Positions 16,785-26,396 are shown, counted from the first letter of the stretch. The stretch is 64,000 nucleotides of DNA from CAZVYJ01 sp964631565 (GCA_964631565.1 CAZVYJ010000002.1:41239-105238), one strand, 5' to 3'. The notes: generated by a model not told the origin, from the sequence alone. Numbers and translations are program-made.

Positions 16785-18038
16785 ATGAGCGGCTGCTGCG
16801 GTAAGAAAAAAGTCAATGTCAAATCAACCGACCCATGTTGCCCGCCTGATGCGTGCGGCTCGGCCCGCAGCGGCGACGCTTCCGGCCAGTGCCCGATGTC
16901 GCATTTCGGCAGGATGATAGAGAACTGCTACGATTTCGCGACGGCCGCCAAAAAGGCCGGCCGGCCCATCGTCGGCATAATGTGCGAATACACGCCTCGC
17001 GAGCTGATAATGGCCGCCGGTGCGGTGCCGGTCTGCCTGTGCGGCGGGTCGGCGGAGACTATACCCGCTGCCGAAGAATATCTGCCGGCCAATCTCTGCC
17101 CGCTCATAAAATCCACGTTCGGCTACCACGTCCAGCGGTCCAACCCGTTCCTGGAGATGGCCGACCTCATAGTCGCCGAGACCACCTGCGACGGAAAGAA
17201 GAAGATGTACGAGCTGCTCGCCGAATCGCGGGACGTCTGCGTACTCGAGCTGCCGCAGAAACAGAACGACGCCGACGCGCTTTCGCACTGGAAGGCGGAA
17301 ATCCGCAAGCTGAAGGAACGCCTCGAAAAGAAATTCGGCGTCGAAATAACCGACGAAAAACTCCGCGAATCGATAGCTGCGATGAACCGCGAACGGTCGC
17401 TGCGTCGCGAGCTGGCCGGCCTGATGGCCGCCGACCGCCCGCCGATTACCGGCAGGCAGCTGCTGGACCTCAAGAGCAGCATTTCGTGCATGCCGGCCGA
17501 CATGAAGCAGTACGCTGCGATACTGAAAAAGCTTTCGTCGGCCGGCGCTGCAAAAGACGCCGCGAAAAACGCCAAAAAAGTCCGCGTGCTGCTGACGGGC
17601 GTGCCGATTGTCCACGGCGCCGAGCGCGTGGTCGAGATAATCGAGGACCACGGCGGCCTGGTCGTATGCATGGAGAACTGCACCGGCATAAAGCCGATTC
17701 TCGAAGATGTCGACGTTGCCGCCGACAGTCTAATCGACGCGATTGCCGAGAAATATTACCACCTGCCGTGCTCGGTTATGACGCTCAATAACGACCGGCT
17801 GGAATCGCTCCGCCGACTCGCCGGACGGTTCCGACCGGACTGCATCATCGAACTTGTCTGGCAGGCGTGCCTCACATACGACGTCGAATCAGCAAGGGTG
17901 AGAAAATTCGCCGAGAACGAGCTGAAGCTGCCTTATCTGCGGCTGGAGACGGACTACTCGACGTCGGACTCGGCGAGAATCGCCGTCCGCGTCGAGGCGC
18001 TTTACGAAACCGTCAGGACCGCCCGGCCATGCGACTGA
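16785..18038 (+). CDS. Double-cubane cluster protein-like 2-hydroxyacyl-CoA dehydratase family member
   Basis: 417 residues of the HgdB/BcrC superfamily, closest by eye to the single-subunit double-cubane (YjiM-like) branch. Characteristic segments: VGIMCEYTPRELIMAAGAVP, PANLCPLIKSTFGY, ETTCDGKKKMYELL, MENCTGIKP and LPCSVMTLNNDRL, which supply the cluster cysteines. In Carboxydothermus the relative holds an [8Fe-9S] double cubane and, when energised by its ATPase, reduces small molecules. An unusual Cys-rich leader (C4, C5, C18, C19, C24, C36) precedes the core and may bind metal. GGGAG lies before the ATG. It opens a cluster with two further family members, the activator and then selA-selB, which hints at a selenium link. 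The physiological substrate is unknown. Confidence 0.85.
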   Translation: MSGCCGKKKVNVKSTDPCCPPDACGSARSGDASGQCPMSHFGRMIENCYDFATAAKKAGRPIVGIMCEYTPRELIMAAGAVPVCLCGGSAETIPAAEEYLPANLCPLIKSTFGYHVQRSNPFLEMADLIVAETTCDGKKKMYELLAESRDVCVLELPQKQNDADALSHWKAEIRKLKERLEKKFGVEITDEKLRESIAAMNRERSLRRELAGLMAADRPPITGRQLLDLKSSISCMPADMKQYAAILKKLSSAGAAKDAAKNAKKVRVLLTGVPIVHGAERVVEIIEDHGGLVVCMENCTGIKPILEDVDVAADSLIDAIAEKYYHLPCSVMTLNNDRLESLRRLAGRFRPDCIIELVWQACLTYDVESARVRKFAENELKLPYLRLETDYSTSDSARIAVRVEALYETVRTARPCD

Positions 18039-18107
18039 TAATGACGTTATAACCTTCAGCAAGTAAAAACTTCGGATTTGCCTGTTAGAGCTTTAGATTT
18101 ACATGTT

Positions 18108-18275
18108 AGCCCAGCCCGTAAGGGAAATCGTTGGTCTCTTAAAGAATCAGCCCCATAAGGGGCGGCAGAAATGAAATCCGATATTGTTTTCACATTAAAA
18201 TATGTGTCGCCCCTGACGGGGCTTGTTCATGTTAAATGCGATCCGTTTACCCACGGCTTACGCCGTGGGCTACAA
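18108..18275. repeat. Cluster of short palindromes
   Basis: Within the 278-bp gap lie GCCCCATAAGGGGC (18150-18163), GCCCCTGACGGGGC (18209-18222) and CCCACGGCTTACGCCGTGGG (18250-18269). The last unit is of a type I associate with REP-like intergenic repeats. No gene or promoter is obvious in the gap. Confidence 0.65.
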
Positions 18276-18316
18276 TCTGAATTTACGCTGGTTAATATCG
18301 TAGTGCGTCTTGTCAT

Positions 18317-19249
18317 ATGAAAAAAGCAGCCTACAGTTGCGCTTACGTGCCGGCCGAGTGGATTGCGGCACATCGCCTTCAGCCGGTCAGGGTGCAGCCG
18401 TCCTCGCGGGCGGCCGACGCCGTCGGCGAAAGGGAGGGCGTCTGCCATTATCTCCGCTGGTTCGTCAACACCGTGTCGCAGGCCGCCCATACCCATACGG
18501 GGGCTATCGCTCCGGGTCCCTGTGGGATCGCCGCCGACGCCGTCGTCGTCACGACTGTCTGCGACCAGATGCGACGGTCGCCGGAACTTATATCTCTCTT
18601 TTCCGGCGTGCCGGTTTTTCTCATGCACGTGCCGGCGACGTGGCAAAGCCCGGCCTCCATGAAATACTACATCGACGAGCTTGTCCGACTGGGCGATTTT
18701 CTCGTCGGTATCGGCGGCGTGAAGCCTTCCGACGACGAACTGGCAGCCGTCATGCTCGAATATGAACAGAAGCGGCAGGCCCGCGGCGACAACGATGAAA
18801 AAACCGGCGGCGTTCCGCTCGCGATTGTCGGCGGCGAGCTGACAGGTGACGACTCGGCGATAGCCGACATTGTCCGCCGCTGCGGCGGCAGGATTGCGCT
18901 GGACGCTACGGATTTCGGGCAGCGGACGATACCGGGCAGGTTCGACCGCCGCAATATTCGCAAATCGCCGCTGATCGAGCTGGCGTCGGCCTATTTCGGC
19001 GCGATTCCGCACGCGTTCTGCCGGCCCAACAGCGAGCTGTTCCGCTATCTTCGCAGGGAAATCGACGCCCACGGAATTCGCGGCATCATCTTCCGCCGCT
19101 ACCAGTGGTGCGACATCTGGAACGCCGAGCTGCCGCGGCTGCGCGAGTGGGCCGGCGTGCCGGTGCTCGACCTCGACGGCGCAGAAGACGGGCACGAGAC
19201 CGCCCGCCTCACCGGACGCGTGCAGGCGTTCATGGAGATGCTCCGATGA
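18317..19249 (+). CDS. 2-hydroxyacyl-CoA dehydratase-family protein (D-component-like)
   Basis: 310 residues. It shows the superfamily layout: YVPAEWIAAHRLQPVR at the start, VVTTVCDQMRR near 80, and the closing QWCDIWNAELPRLREWAGVP before a final helix. Cysteines expected to bind a [4Fe-4S] cluster are present (about C43, C83 and one near the C-terminus). Shorter than the double-cubane protein upstream, it resembles one half of a heterodimeric dehydratase. Its stop overlaps the start of the next gene in ATGA, so the two are translationally coupled and likely partners. No ribosome-binding site is evident before the ATG. Confidence 0.8.
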   Translation: MKKAAYSCAYVPAEWIAAHRLQPVRVQPSSRAADAVGEREGVCHYLRWFVNTVSQAAHTHTGAIAPGPCGIAADAVVVTTVCDQMRRSPELISLFSGVPVFLMHVPATWQSPASMKYYIDELVRLGDFLVGIGGVKPSDDELAAVMLEYEQKRQARGDNDEKTGGVPLAIVGGELTGDDSAIADIVRRCGGRIALDATDFGQRTIPGRFDRRNIRKSPLIELASAYFGAIPHAFCRPNSELFRYLRREIDAHGIRGIIFRRYQWCDIWNAELPRLREWAGVPVLDLDGAEDGHETARLTGRVQAFMEMLR

Positions 19250-20646
19250 CCTCACGCACGCAGCCAACCCGGACGCTCCGGAAAATAACCCTCGACGGCT
19301 GGGACCGGCGATACGAGCAGCTCAAATCATCCGGCCTTCTCGAGCCGGGCTACGGCGGCCCGCTGAGGCGGCATCTTGAAGACGGCGACAGGCGGCTGGA
19401 GCGCCTGCTGTATGACGACTCGGCTGCGGCGCTGCGGCTGTGGAACTTCCTGCTCACCGAGGAAGACCGTCTGCACGACGCCCGCCGGCAGGGCAAAAAA
19501 CTCGTCGGGGCGATGAAAGACCTCGGCACCGTCCCGGTGATGGCCTACTCGCTGCCGGACGTGGTGGCGTTCTATCCGGACGGTGCGTGGTGGATTCCCT
19601 GCGTAATGGAGCTTGACGCCGGCCTGCTGGAAATCGCCGACTCGCTGGGAATCGACGAAACGTTCTGCCCAGTGCGTGCGGTGCTCGGTGCATTTTTAAC
19701 CGAGGCGCATTTCCCGATACCTGATTTGCTGACGTGCAGCGTCGGCGCGGTCTGCGACGATTTCTCAGCCATCGCACAGCGGCTGAATGGGCTTGGATAT
19801 CCGATACTTTGGTGGGAAATTCCGCACCGCCGCACGCCGGCAGACGGCGAAGAAGCCGTTGCGCTGCCGGGCGGCTTCGTGGCCCCTAATGGGCAGGTTG
19901 AGTTCGTCAAGGGCCAGTTGCAGGCCGTAAGGTCGGCCGTCGAGCAACTCGCCGGTGAAAAACTGGACGACGCGAAGCTCGCCGACGGCATCGCCGTCGC
20001 CAATCGCGTCCGCAGGCTGCTGACTGAGCTGCGGCGTAAAGTTTTCACAGCACCGACATGTCCGATGCCGGCACTCGAAATGCTCATCGCGGAGATGCTG
20101 GCGATTCACTACTGCTCAGACCGCGACGAGTGCATCGCCGTGCTGGAAGACCTGCTTAACGAGGTGGAGGCGCGAACGGCCGCCGGCGCGGGGCACATGG
20201 ATAAAGACGCCGTCCGGTTGTTCTGGGTGAACCCGGTGGCCGACATGCGGGCAATGAACCTTGTAGAACAGTGCGGCGCAAGAGTGTGCGGAACAGACAA
20301 TCTTTTCTTCCACGCGCTGGATGAGATACCGCAGAATATTCCGCCGATGGACGCTCTGGCGATGACGGCCCTTGCCGACGCCATGGTCGGGCCCGCCTGC
20401 GACAGGGCGGCCCGCATCTGCCGCGACATCGCCGAATTCGGCTGCGAGGGCGTCGTGATATCACGTATTCCCGGCGCCAGCCACTGCGCAATAGAGGGCG
20501 GAATCATCGCGGATATGATAGAATCCACGCTCCGCCTGCCGGTGATAGAGCTGGAAGTTCCGCCGGTGGCGGATTCGATGTACCCGGCCCTGCGCAACCG
20601 CGTGGAAGGGCTTGTGGAAATAGTGAAGGAGTCTCGGCGGTCATGA
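19246..20646 (+). CDS. 2-hydroxyacyl-CoA dehydratase-family protein, second component
   Basis: 466 residues from the ATG in the ATGA overlap at 19246. Segments KLVGAMKDLGTVPVMAYSLPD, LTCSVGAVCDDF, VSRIPGASHCAIEGG and LPVIELEVPPVADS fit the superfamily. With the 310-residue protein it probably forms a heterodimer fed electrons by the activator encoded next; again an ATGA overlap links the two genes. Classical members dehydrate (R)-2-hydroxyacyl-CoA or reduce benzoyl-CoA, but no CoA-transferase or ligase gene is nearby, so such a substrate is not indicated. Confidence 0.8.
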   Translation: MTSRTQPTRTLRKITLDGWDRRYEQLKSSGLLEPGYGGPLRRHLEDGDRRLERLLYDDSAAALRLWNFLLTEEDRLHDARRQGKKLVGAMKDLGTVPVMAYSLPDVVAFYPDGAWWIPCVMELDAGLLEIADSLGIDETFCPVRAVLGAFLTEAHFPIPDLLTCSVGAVCDDFSAIAQRLNGLGYPILWWEIPHRRTPADGEEAVALPGGFVAPNGQVEFVKGQLQAVRSAVEQLAGEKLDDAKLADGIAVANRVRRLLTELRRKVFTAPTCPMPALEMLIAEMLAIHYCSDRDECIAVLEDLLNEVEARTAAGAGHMDKDAVRLFWVNPVADMRAMNLVEQCGARVCGTDNLFFHALDEIPQNIPPMDALAMTALADAMVGPACDRAARICRDIAEFGCEGVVISRIPGASHCAIEGGIIADMIESTLRLPVIELEVPPVADSMYPALRNRVEGLVEIVKESRRS

Positions 20647-21425
20647 TTGCTGCTGGAATAGATGCCGGTTCGCGCGCCATCAAGGTCGTCCTGCTGAACG
20701 GCGACGACGGCGGCGTGCTCGCGTCGGCGGCGGCTCCGCAGGGGCTGAAGCAGGACGCCCTCGCGTGCGGGCTGTTCGAGAAGGTGCTGAAAGACAGCGG
20801 CCTGGACCGCGGCAGCGTCGGCGGGATCGTCGCCACCGGATACGGGCGGAACAACGTCAGCATCGCCGATAAGGTCGTGACGGAAATCACCTGCCACGCA
20901 CGCGGCGTGTTCCACCTCATGCCGCAGGCACGTACCGTAATCGAAATCGGCGGGCAGGACAGCAAGCTGCTCAAGCTGAACGATAACGGCACGGTCCGCG
21001 ACTTCGCCATGAACGACCGCTGTGCAGCAGGCACGGGCAAGTTCATGGAGCTTGTCGCAGACAGGCTTGAGATGCGACCGGAAGAGCTTGGCCGCTTCGC
21101 GTGCAGCAGCAAAAGCCCAGCCGCCATCAGCAGCACGTGCGTGGTATTCGCCGAAACAGAAATCATCGGCCTGCTGGCGGGCGGCTGCCGGCCTGAAGAC
21201 ATCGCAGCAGGCGTCGAAAGGTCCATTGCAAACCGCATCCGCGCTATGATGGGAAGAAACTTCGAGACGCCGGTCGTTCTGACCGGCGGAGTGGCCCTTA
21301 TTCCCGGGGTTGACACGGCCCTTGCGGAAGCCATAGGAACCGAAGTTACTGTCGCCCCGATGCCGCAGATGACCGGCGCACTGGGGGCTGCACTGATGGC
21401 CGACGGTTTTTGCAGGACCAGATAA
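20643..21425 (+). CDS. ATP-dependent activator (archerase) of the dehydratase family
   Basis: 260 residues, the size of HgdC/YjiL-type ASKHA-fold activators. Phosphate-binding motif GIDAGSRAIKVV at the start, EIGGQDSKLL (101-110), and one cysteine per subunit half for the bridging [4Fe-4S] cluster at C127 (NDRCAAGTGKFME) and C166 (SSTCVVFAE). It hydrolyses ATP to push a low-potential electron into its partner. One activator serves three partner proteins in this cluster. The cluster is extremely oxygen-sensitive in known members, so the host is an anaerobe. Confidence 0.92.
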   Translation: MIAAGIDAGSRAIKVVLLNGDDGGVLASAAAPQGLKQDALACGLFEKVLKDSGLDRGSVGGIVATGYGRNNVSIADKVVTEITCHARGVFHLMPQARTVIEIGGQDSKLLKLNDNGTVRDFAMNDRCAAGTGKFMELVADRLEMRPEELGRFACSSKSPAAISSTCVVFAETEIIGLLAGGCRPEDIAAGVERSIANRIRAMMGRNFETPVVLTGGVALIPGVDTALAEAIGTEVTVAPMPQMTGALGAALMADGFCRTR

Positions 21426-21556
21426 GCTCTGTTTGAAAACCCAATAAAATGGGTGGCACGGCTTGCTCGCAAGCCGTGTTCGCTTAGAATCAACACGGGA
21501 TGCAAGCATCCCGTGCCACCCTCAATATGAAGTTTTTCGTAGTTTCCAAACAGAGC
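21426..21556. mobile_element. MITE-like unit carrying repeat family A, copy 3
   Basis: Outer inverted repeats GCTCTGTTTG (21426-21435) and CAAACAGAGC (21547-21556) bracket the paired-hairpin core at 21451-21521. The left end abuts the activator stop codon; the right end is about 20 bp before selA. A near-identical design with related ends lies at 35943-36071. It encodes nothing; a transposase acting in trans is an inference. Confidence 0.65.
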
Positions 21557-21575
21557 CTGAAAGCGGGAGCCTGAA

Positions 21576-22988
21576 ATGACGAAATCCAGACAGGATTCAA
21601 AAGCAAAAAAGGAATTGCTCAGGAACATTCCATCGGTCAGCGCACTGCTGGAAAGCGGCGGGGCGGCTGAATTGCTTACGGGCCGGCCGAGAGAACTGGT
21701 CGCCGACTGCATAAGGCAGGCCGTCGAGACCGTCCGGCATCGGCTGATTGACGGCGGCGACGCTGACATAAGCGAAACAGGCATACTCTCGCTCGCCTCG
21801 GAGATTCTCGCCGCACGCACAAGCCCGCACGTGCGCCGCGCAATCAACGCGACAGGCATAGTACTGCACACCGGCCTGGGCAGGGCGGTGCTGGCCGAGT
21901 GCGTCGTCGATTCCATGGTCGAGGAGCTTAAAGGCTCGGTAACGCTGGCCGTCGACCGCGAAAGCGGCAAGCGCAGCGAGCGGCACAATCGCATCGAATA
22001 TATCCTCACTGAGCTTACCGGCGCTGAGGCGGCCACGGTGGTCAATAACAACGCAGCCGCAACCATGCTCGTTCTGGCGGCCCTGGCCACCGGTAAAGAA
22101 GTGCTCGTTTCGCGCGGACAGCTCATCGAAATCGGCGGCAGCTTCCGCCTGCCGGACGTCATGGAGCAGAGCTGGGCGAAGCTCGTCGAGGTCGGTACGA
22201 CCAACCGCACGCACCTGCGCGACTACGAAAAAGCCATCACCGAAAACACGACGGTCCTGATGCGAGTACATCCGAGCAACTTCCGCGTGGTGGGCTTCAC
22301 GGCCGAGCCGGAACTGAAGGAGATGGCCGAACTCGCGCACAGCCGCGGGCTGGTCATGGTGGACGACCTCGGGGCCGGCGCGCTGCTCGACCTTGAACAG
22401 TTCGGCCTGCCGCATGAGCCGACGGCCGCCGAATCCATAAAGGCCGGCTCGGACGTCGTGCTGTTCAGTGCCGACAAGCTCATCGGCGGGCCGCAGGGCG
22501 GCATAATCGTCGGCAAGCGTGAAATCATCGAGAAAATCCGCAAGCACCCGCTGGCCCGCGCGTTCCGCGTGGATAAGACATGCCTGATGGCCCTTGAGCG
22601 CACGCTGCACCTGTTTCGCGACCCGCAGAAGCTCCGCCGCGAGAATCCGACGTACCGCATGCTCACCATGACGCGCGATGAACTTCGTCTCAGGGCGGAA
22701 AAACTGGCGGACGACATAAACGCAGCCGCCACCGCCGCGAAGGCCGAAGCCGCCGACGGCGCGGGCTTCCTCGGCAGCGGGTCGCTGCCCACCCATGAGC
22801 TGCCGACAAGCCTGGTGCTGCTGCGGGTCGAAGGCGTCAAGGCCGAAGAGCTTGCCCGCCGTCTTCGCATGGACGAAGCAGTCGTCTTCACGCGAATCGA
22901 GGACGAGAACGTCGTCATCGACGTCCGCACTGTAAGGGACTGCGAGTTCGACGAAATCGTGCAGGCCGTCGCAAGGGTGTCGCGATGA
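21576..22988 (+). CDS. selA: L-seryl-tRNA(Sec) selenium transferase
   Basis: 470 residues, full length. N-terminal helical tRNA-binding part with RNIPSVSALLES, then NATGIVLHTGLGRA (91-104), VVNNNAAATML and the PLP lysine K301 in FSADKLIGGPQGG. It converts seryl-tRNA(Sec) to selenocysteyl-tRNA(Sec) with selenophosphate, as a decameric cytoplasmic enzyme. GCGGGAGCC precedes the ATG. The stop overlaps selB by four bases (ATGA). A tRNA-Sec gene 6 kb away completes the bacterial pathway. Confidence 0.97.
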   Translation: MTKSRQDSKAKKELLRNIPSVSALLESGGAAELLTGRPRELVADCIRQAVETVRHRLIDGGDADISETGILSLASEILAARTSPHVRRAINATGIVLHTGLGRAVLAECVVDSMVEELKGSVTLAVDRESGKRSERHNRIEYILTELTGAEAATVVNNNAAATMLVLAALATGKEVLVSRGQLIEIGGSFRLPDVMEQSWAKLVEVGTTNRTHLRDYEKAITENTTVLMRVHPSNFRVVGFTAEPELKEMAELAHSRGLVMVDDLGAGALLDLEQFGLPHEPTAAESIKAGSDVVLFSADKLIGGPQGGIIVGKREIIEKIRKHPLARAFRVDKTCLMALERTLHLFRDPQKLRRENPTYRMLTMTRDELRLRAEKLADDINAAATAAKAEAADGAGFLGSGSLPTHELPTSLVLLRVEGVKAEELARRLRMDEAVVFTRIEDENVVIDVRTVRDCEFDEIVQAVARVSR

Positions 22989-24940
22989 CAGCAGGCAAGA
23001 ACATAATGCTCGGGACGGCCGGCCACGTCGACCATGGCAAGACGGCCCTTGTCAAGCTTCTGACCGGCTGCGACACTGACCGCCTCGCCGAGGAGAAGAA
23101 ACGCGGGCTGACCATCGAGCTTGGTTTCGCGCCGTGCCGGATGGCCGATGAGAACATCGTCGGCATCGTCGACGTGCCCGGCCACGTGAACTTCATTCGC
23201 AACATGGTCGCCGGCGCGCACGGCATCGACGTCGTCATGCTCGTCGTCGCCGCCGACGACGGCATAATGCCGCAGACGCGCGAGCACCTGGACATCCTGA
23301 CGCTCATGGGCACGCGCCGCGGCCTGATAGCACTCACAAAGGCCGACCTCGTCGATGAAGAAATGCTCGCGATGGTCACCGAAGACATCCGCCAGTATGT
23401 CCATGGCACATTCCTTGCCGACGCGAAGATATGTCCGATCTCCAACATCACCGGGCAGGGGTTCGACGGCTTTTTCGAGGCCCTCAACGAGCAGGTCGCC
23501 GCCTGCCAGCCCCGCCGAAGCAGCGGCCTGTTCCGCCAGTGGATAGAGCGGAGCTTCAACATCAAGGGTTTCGGCGCGGTGGTTTCCGGCATCCCGACGA
23601 GCGGCGAGGTCCGCGTCGGCGACAGGCTGAAGCTGCTGCCGGGCGGCCAGACAGGCCGCGTGCGCGGACTCGAAGTTTACGGGCGGAAGGCCGAAGTGGG
23701 CCGGGCCGGCGAATGCGTCGCGCTGAATATCGACGGCATCGACCAGGAGCATCTGGTCCGCGGCTGCGTGCTGTGCGAATCGGACATTTTCGAGGCGGTC
23801 AGCATGGTCGAGGCGGAACTGCTGCTGCTTCCGACGACACCCCGGCCGCTGAAGGATTACACCGAAGTTCACCTGCACATCGGAACCGGCGAGACGGTCG
23901 CCCACGTCGCGATGCTTGAGGGCAAATCGCTCGAACCCGGCCGAAGCGGAATGGTGCAGCTGCGACTGGCCGATCCGCTGGGCATCGCTGCCGGCGAGCG
24001 GTTCGTCGTGCGGGCGTCGGTGGCTGCCCATACGGGTCCCTTCGGCAGTGCCGGCGGACAGCTTACGACCATCGGAGGCGGGCGGATACTGGGCACGAGC
24101 AACATTCGCCTCCGCCGCAACAGGCAGTGGACGCTGGACTCACTGGCTGAACGCAAGGCTGCACTGGACGACCCGGCCGCGTGGGTGGAACTGAACCTCA
24201 GGGAAGCCTGCAGGCCGCTGTCGCCGGGCGACCTCGCGCGTCTTGCGCAGATGCCGCAGGCGGCAGTGGAGCAATTCCTCGGTTCACTGGTCAGAGAAGG
24301 CAAGGCCGTCGATATCGGCGGAGCGTTTGCCCACGCCGAACTGCTTGAGCGGACGGGGCAGGCAATCTGCGAAAACATGCAGCGTTTTCACAACGCCAAT
24401 CCGTCTCGCATCGGCATGGAAACCGCCGAGCTTAAGGCCGCTCTCGGAGACAAGACTGACGCAAAAGTTTTCGACGCGGCGCTGAGCCGGCTTCTCGCGG
24501 CGAAGGCCGTCGAAAAACAGGGCGCCGTCCTGTCGCTGGCCGGCCGGGGCGCGAAGATAAACGCAGCCGACCAGACACTGGCGGGAAAAATCGAGTCGGC
24601 GCTTGCCGCCGCCGGCCTTCAGCCGCCGCTGCCGGACGACCTTGCCGCAGCCGTCGGCACCACCCGCCGCAAGCTGGAAGAAATACTGCGTCTGCTTGAG
24701 GACGCCGGCCGCGTTGTGCGACTCGACGAAAAAGTGGCGATGCACGCCGATGCCGTCGCCGCGGCGAAAAAAGTGGTTCTGGACATGTTCTCTCGCGGCG
24801 GCGGGTTCACGACGATGGATTTCCGCGACTCACTCGGCGTCAGCCGCAAGTTCGCCGTGCCGCTGCTGGACTATTTCGACACCGTGAAGCTGACCGTCCG
24901 CAGCGGAAACCGCCGGACGCCCGGCGCTGCGGCAAAATAA
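22985..24940 (+). CDS. selB: Selenocysteine-specific elongation factor
   Basis: 651 residues. GTPase domain with AGHVDHGKT (12-20), RGLTIELGFA, DVPGHVNF and TKAD, then two beta-barrels and a C-terminal half of winged helices (about 400-651) that read the SECIS stem-loop. It delivers selenocysteyl-tRNA to ribosomes paused at UGA. Coupled to selA by overlap. Its immediate downstream neighbour, 90 bp away, is a gene with an in-frame UGA that this factor would decode. Confidence 0.97.
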   Translation: MTAGKNIMLGTAGHVDHGKTALVKLLTGCDTDRLAEEKKRGLTIELGFAPCRMADENIVGIVDVPGHVNFIRNMVAGAHGIDVVMLVVAADDGIMPQTREHLDILTLMGTRRGLIALTKADLVDEEMLAMVTEDIRQYVHGTFLADAKICPISNITGQGFDGFFEALNEQVAACQPRRSSGLFRQWIERSFNIKGFGAVVSGIPTSGEVRVGDRLKLLPGGQTGRVRGLEVYGRKAEVGRAGECVALNIDGIDQEHLVRGCVLCESDIFEAVSMVEAELLLLPTTPRPLKDYTEVHLHIGTGETVAHVAMLEGKSLEPGRSGMVQLRLADPLGIAAGERFVVRASVAAHTGPFGSAGGQLTTIGGGRILGTSNIRLRRNRQWTLDSLAERKAALDDPAAWVELNLREACRPLSPGDLARLAQMPQAAVEQFLGSLVREGKAVDIGGAFAHAELLERTGQAICENMQRFHNANPSRIGMETAELKAALGDKTDAKVFDAALSRLLAAKAVEKQGAVLSLAGRGAKINAADQTLAGKIESALAAAGLQPPLPDDLAAAVGTTRRKLEEILRLLEDAGRVVRLDEKVAMHADAVAAAKKVVLDMFSRGGGFTTMDFRDSLGVSRKFAVPLLDYFDTVKLTVRSGNRRTPGAAAK

Positions 24941-25030
24941 TAATCATTTATCAGCGTTCTGTATTGTATGGCGGTTCTGTATAATTGCTGCGTGACGTAA
25001 GCGTCTAACTGCTATAAGGGAGCAGCGGCT

Positions 25031-26350
25031 ATGAAACTCAAAATCGTCTTTTGTGCGGTTCTGGCTGCGGCAAGTCTGGCGTATGCTGGCGACGGCGACC
25101 TCAAGCCGGTCAAAACTCGGCTTGACGACGGTCCGGCTCTCCTCCGGCCGTTGGTGACGTATAACTTCAGGACAGTAGCTGCGGACAGCGGCACGGTGAG
25201 CGACAAGGCCCGGATGGCCGTCTTCGTCATCGACGGGCGGTTCATAAACGTCGCCATCGACTCCAGCACCGCCGATGCGGAAACGCCTGATTGCATACGC
25301 ATCGATTTCGCCGGCAAGGGCGACTTCAAAAACGCCGTCGTTCTTTCAATCGAAACGAAGCAGTATCAGGATTATACGGAATCGATCTTCGGTCCGAAGA
25401 TGGTCGAAGTGAAAATCGGCGAAGATACCATTCCGGTGACGATCAGCGGCAGCTATCTGAAAAGCGGCACACGCCGCATGATGGAGCTTTCGCTGGTTAC
25501 CGCCATGCAAGGCGAATGCGCGTTCGGCGACAAGACCTATCCCGTGCGGCTGTACGACGGCAACGCGAATCTTCTTTTCGGCGACAGGCTTGCGCCGGTC
25601 AAGCAGGCGAACGCTCCCGGCGGAATATGGATTAAGCGGGGCGACGTGCTTGTGGTGGATACCGGTAACGGGAAATTCACCGAGGGAGCGTCGCTGATTT
25701 CGGCCGGCTACGGCCAGCCGATATGCCTGGGCGACAAAATGTACAAGGTCGAGCTGAGCGAGGAAAAACTCAAGCTGGCCGTCACGGCTTCGGACGCCAA
25801 ACCGGGCAAAATAACCGTCGCACATGCGGACTGGTCGGCTGTGCTCGTCGGAGATGAATACGTTCTTTATCTCAGCGGCGGCGACAAGCCGATAGCCGTG
25901 CCGCCTGACAACTACCGCCTTTTCGAATACACCGAAACAAAAGATAAATGGAAAGTCGTGCAGAACGACATCGCCAGGGAACCCAGGGTTTTCAAAGTCG
26001 CGCAGGGCGATTCGCTGAAGCTGGAAATCGGCTCGCCCCTGACCGTCACGGCGAGCATCGTTCTGGAGAAGGGAACGTTGTCCATTACCTCGCCAAAGCT
26101 TCTCGACTCGTCGGGAAACAACGTCGTTATTCAAAATCCGCAGGGGCAGCAGGCGGAGCCGACAATCGAGGTTTATAACAGCGACGGGAAACAGATACAT
26201 ACCGGCCGATTCCAGTATGGGTGAGGCGGCTACTGCGGGTACTCATGGGCAGTACCGAAAACAGTCGAAGGCGAAATTACGGTAAAAATCGTTTACAAAG
26301 GCAGTCCTTTCGAGATTCAGCAGACGGACAACAAGGTAACGGTTAAGTAA
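25031..26350 (+). CDS. Candidate exported selenoprotein, paralogue 1 (UGA at residue 398)
   Basis: A plain translation stops at TGA 26222-26224 after 397 residues, but the frame goes on for 41 more codons to TAA at 26350 and still looks coding. Signal peptide 1-19 (MKLKIVFCAVLAAASLAYAG), then several beta-rich repeats; no known domain. Read as selenocysteine, the site is Gln-Tyr-Gly-Sec-Gly-Gly-Tyr-Cys-Gly-Tyr-Ser-Trp (Sec398, Cys402), followed by AVPKTVEGEITVKIVYKG. The homologous gene at 29582-30982 has TGA at the matching place and a matching continuation. GGGAG precedes the ATG. The gene lies between selB and selD and is probably in their operon. An ordinary annotation would cut off the C-terminus. 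Function unknown; the Sec/Cys pair suggests a redox or metal-binding role outside the cytoplasm. Confidence 0.82.
26222..26257 (+). promoter_or_regulatory. In-frame UGA with candidate bacterial SECIS, paralogue 1
   Basis: After TGA 26222-26224, GGTACT (26238-26243) pairs with AGTACC (26251-26256) around the loop CATGGGC. The loop starts 20 nt past the UGA, within the usual 16-37 nt. The loop contains GGG, but not at its first two positions as the common bacterial pattern expects. The hairpin is in the same place as that of paralogue 2, with the shared TACTCA.GGGC. Confidence 0.65.
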
Positions 26351-26396
26351 ACGGTCCTCCGCCGGCGAGCGGGGCGGACCGGCGGAAGGAACGAAG

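Noticed and set aside
18038..18060. TGA end of the double-cubane gene as a Sec codon
   Set aside because: A TAA follows immediately in frame.
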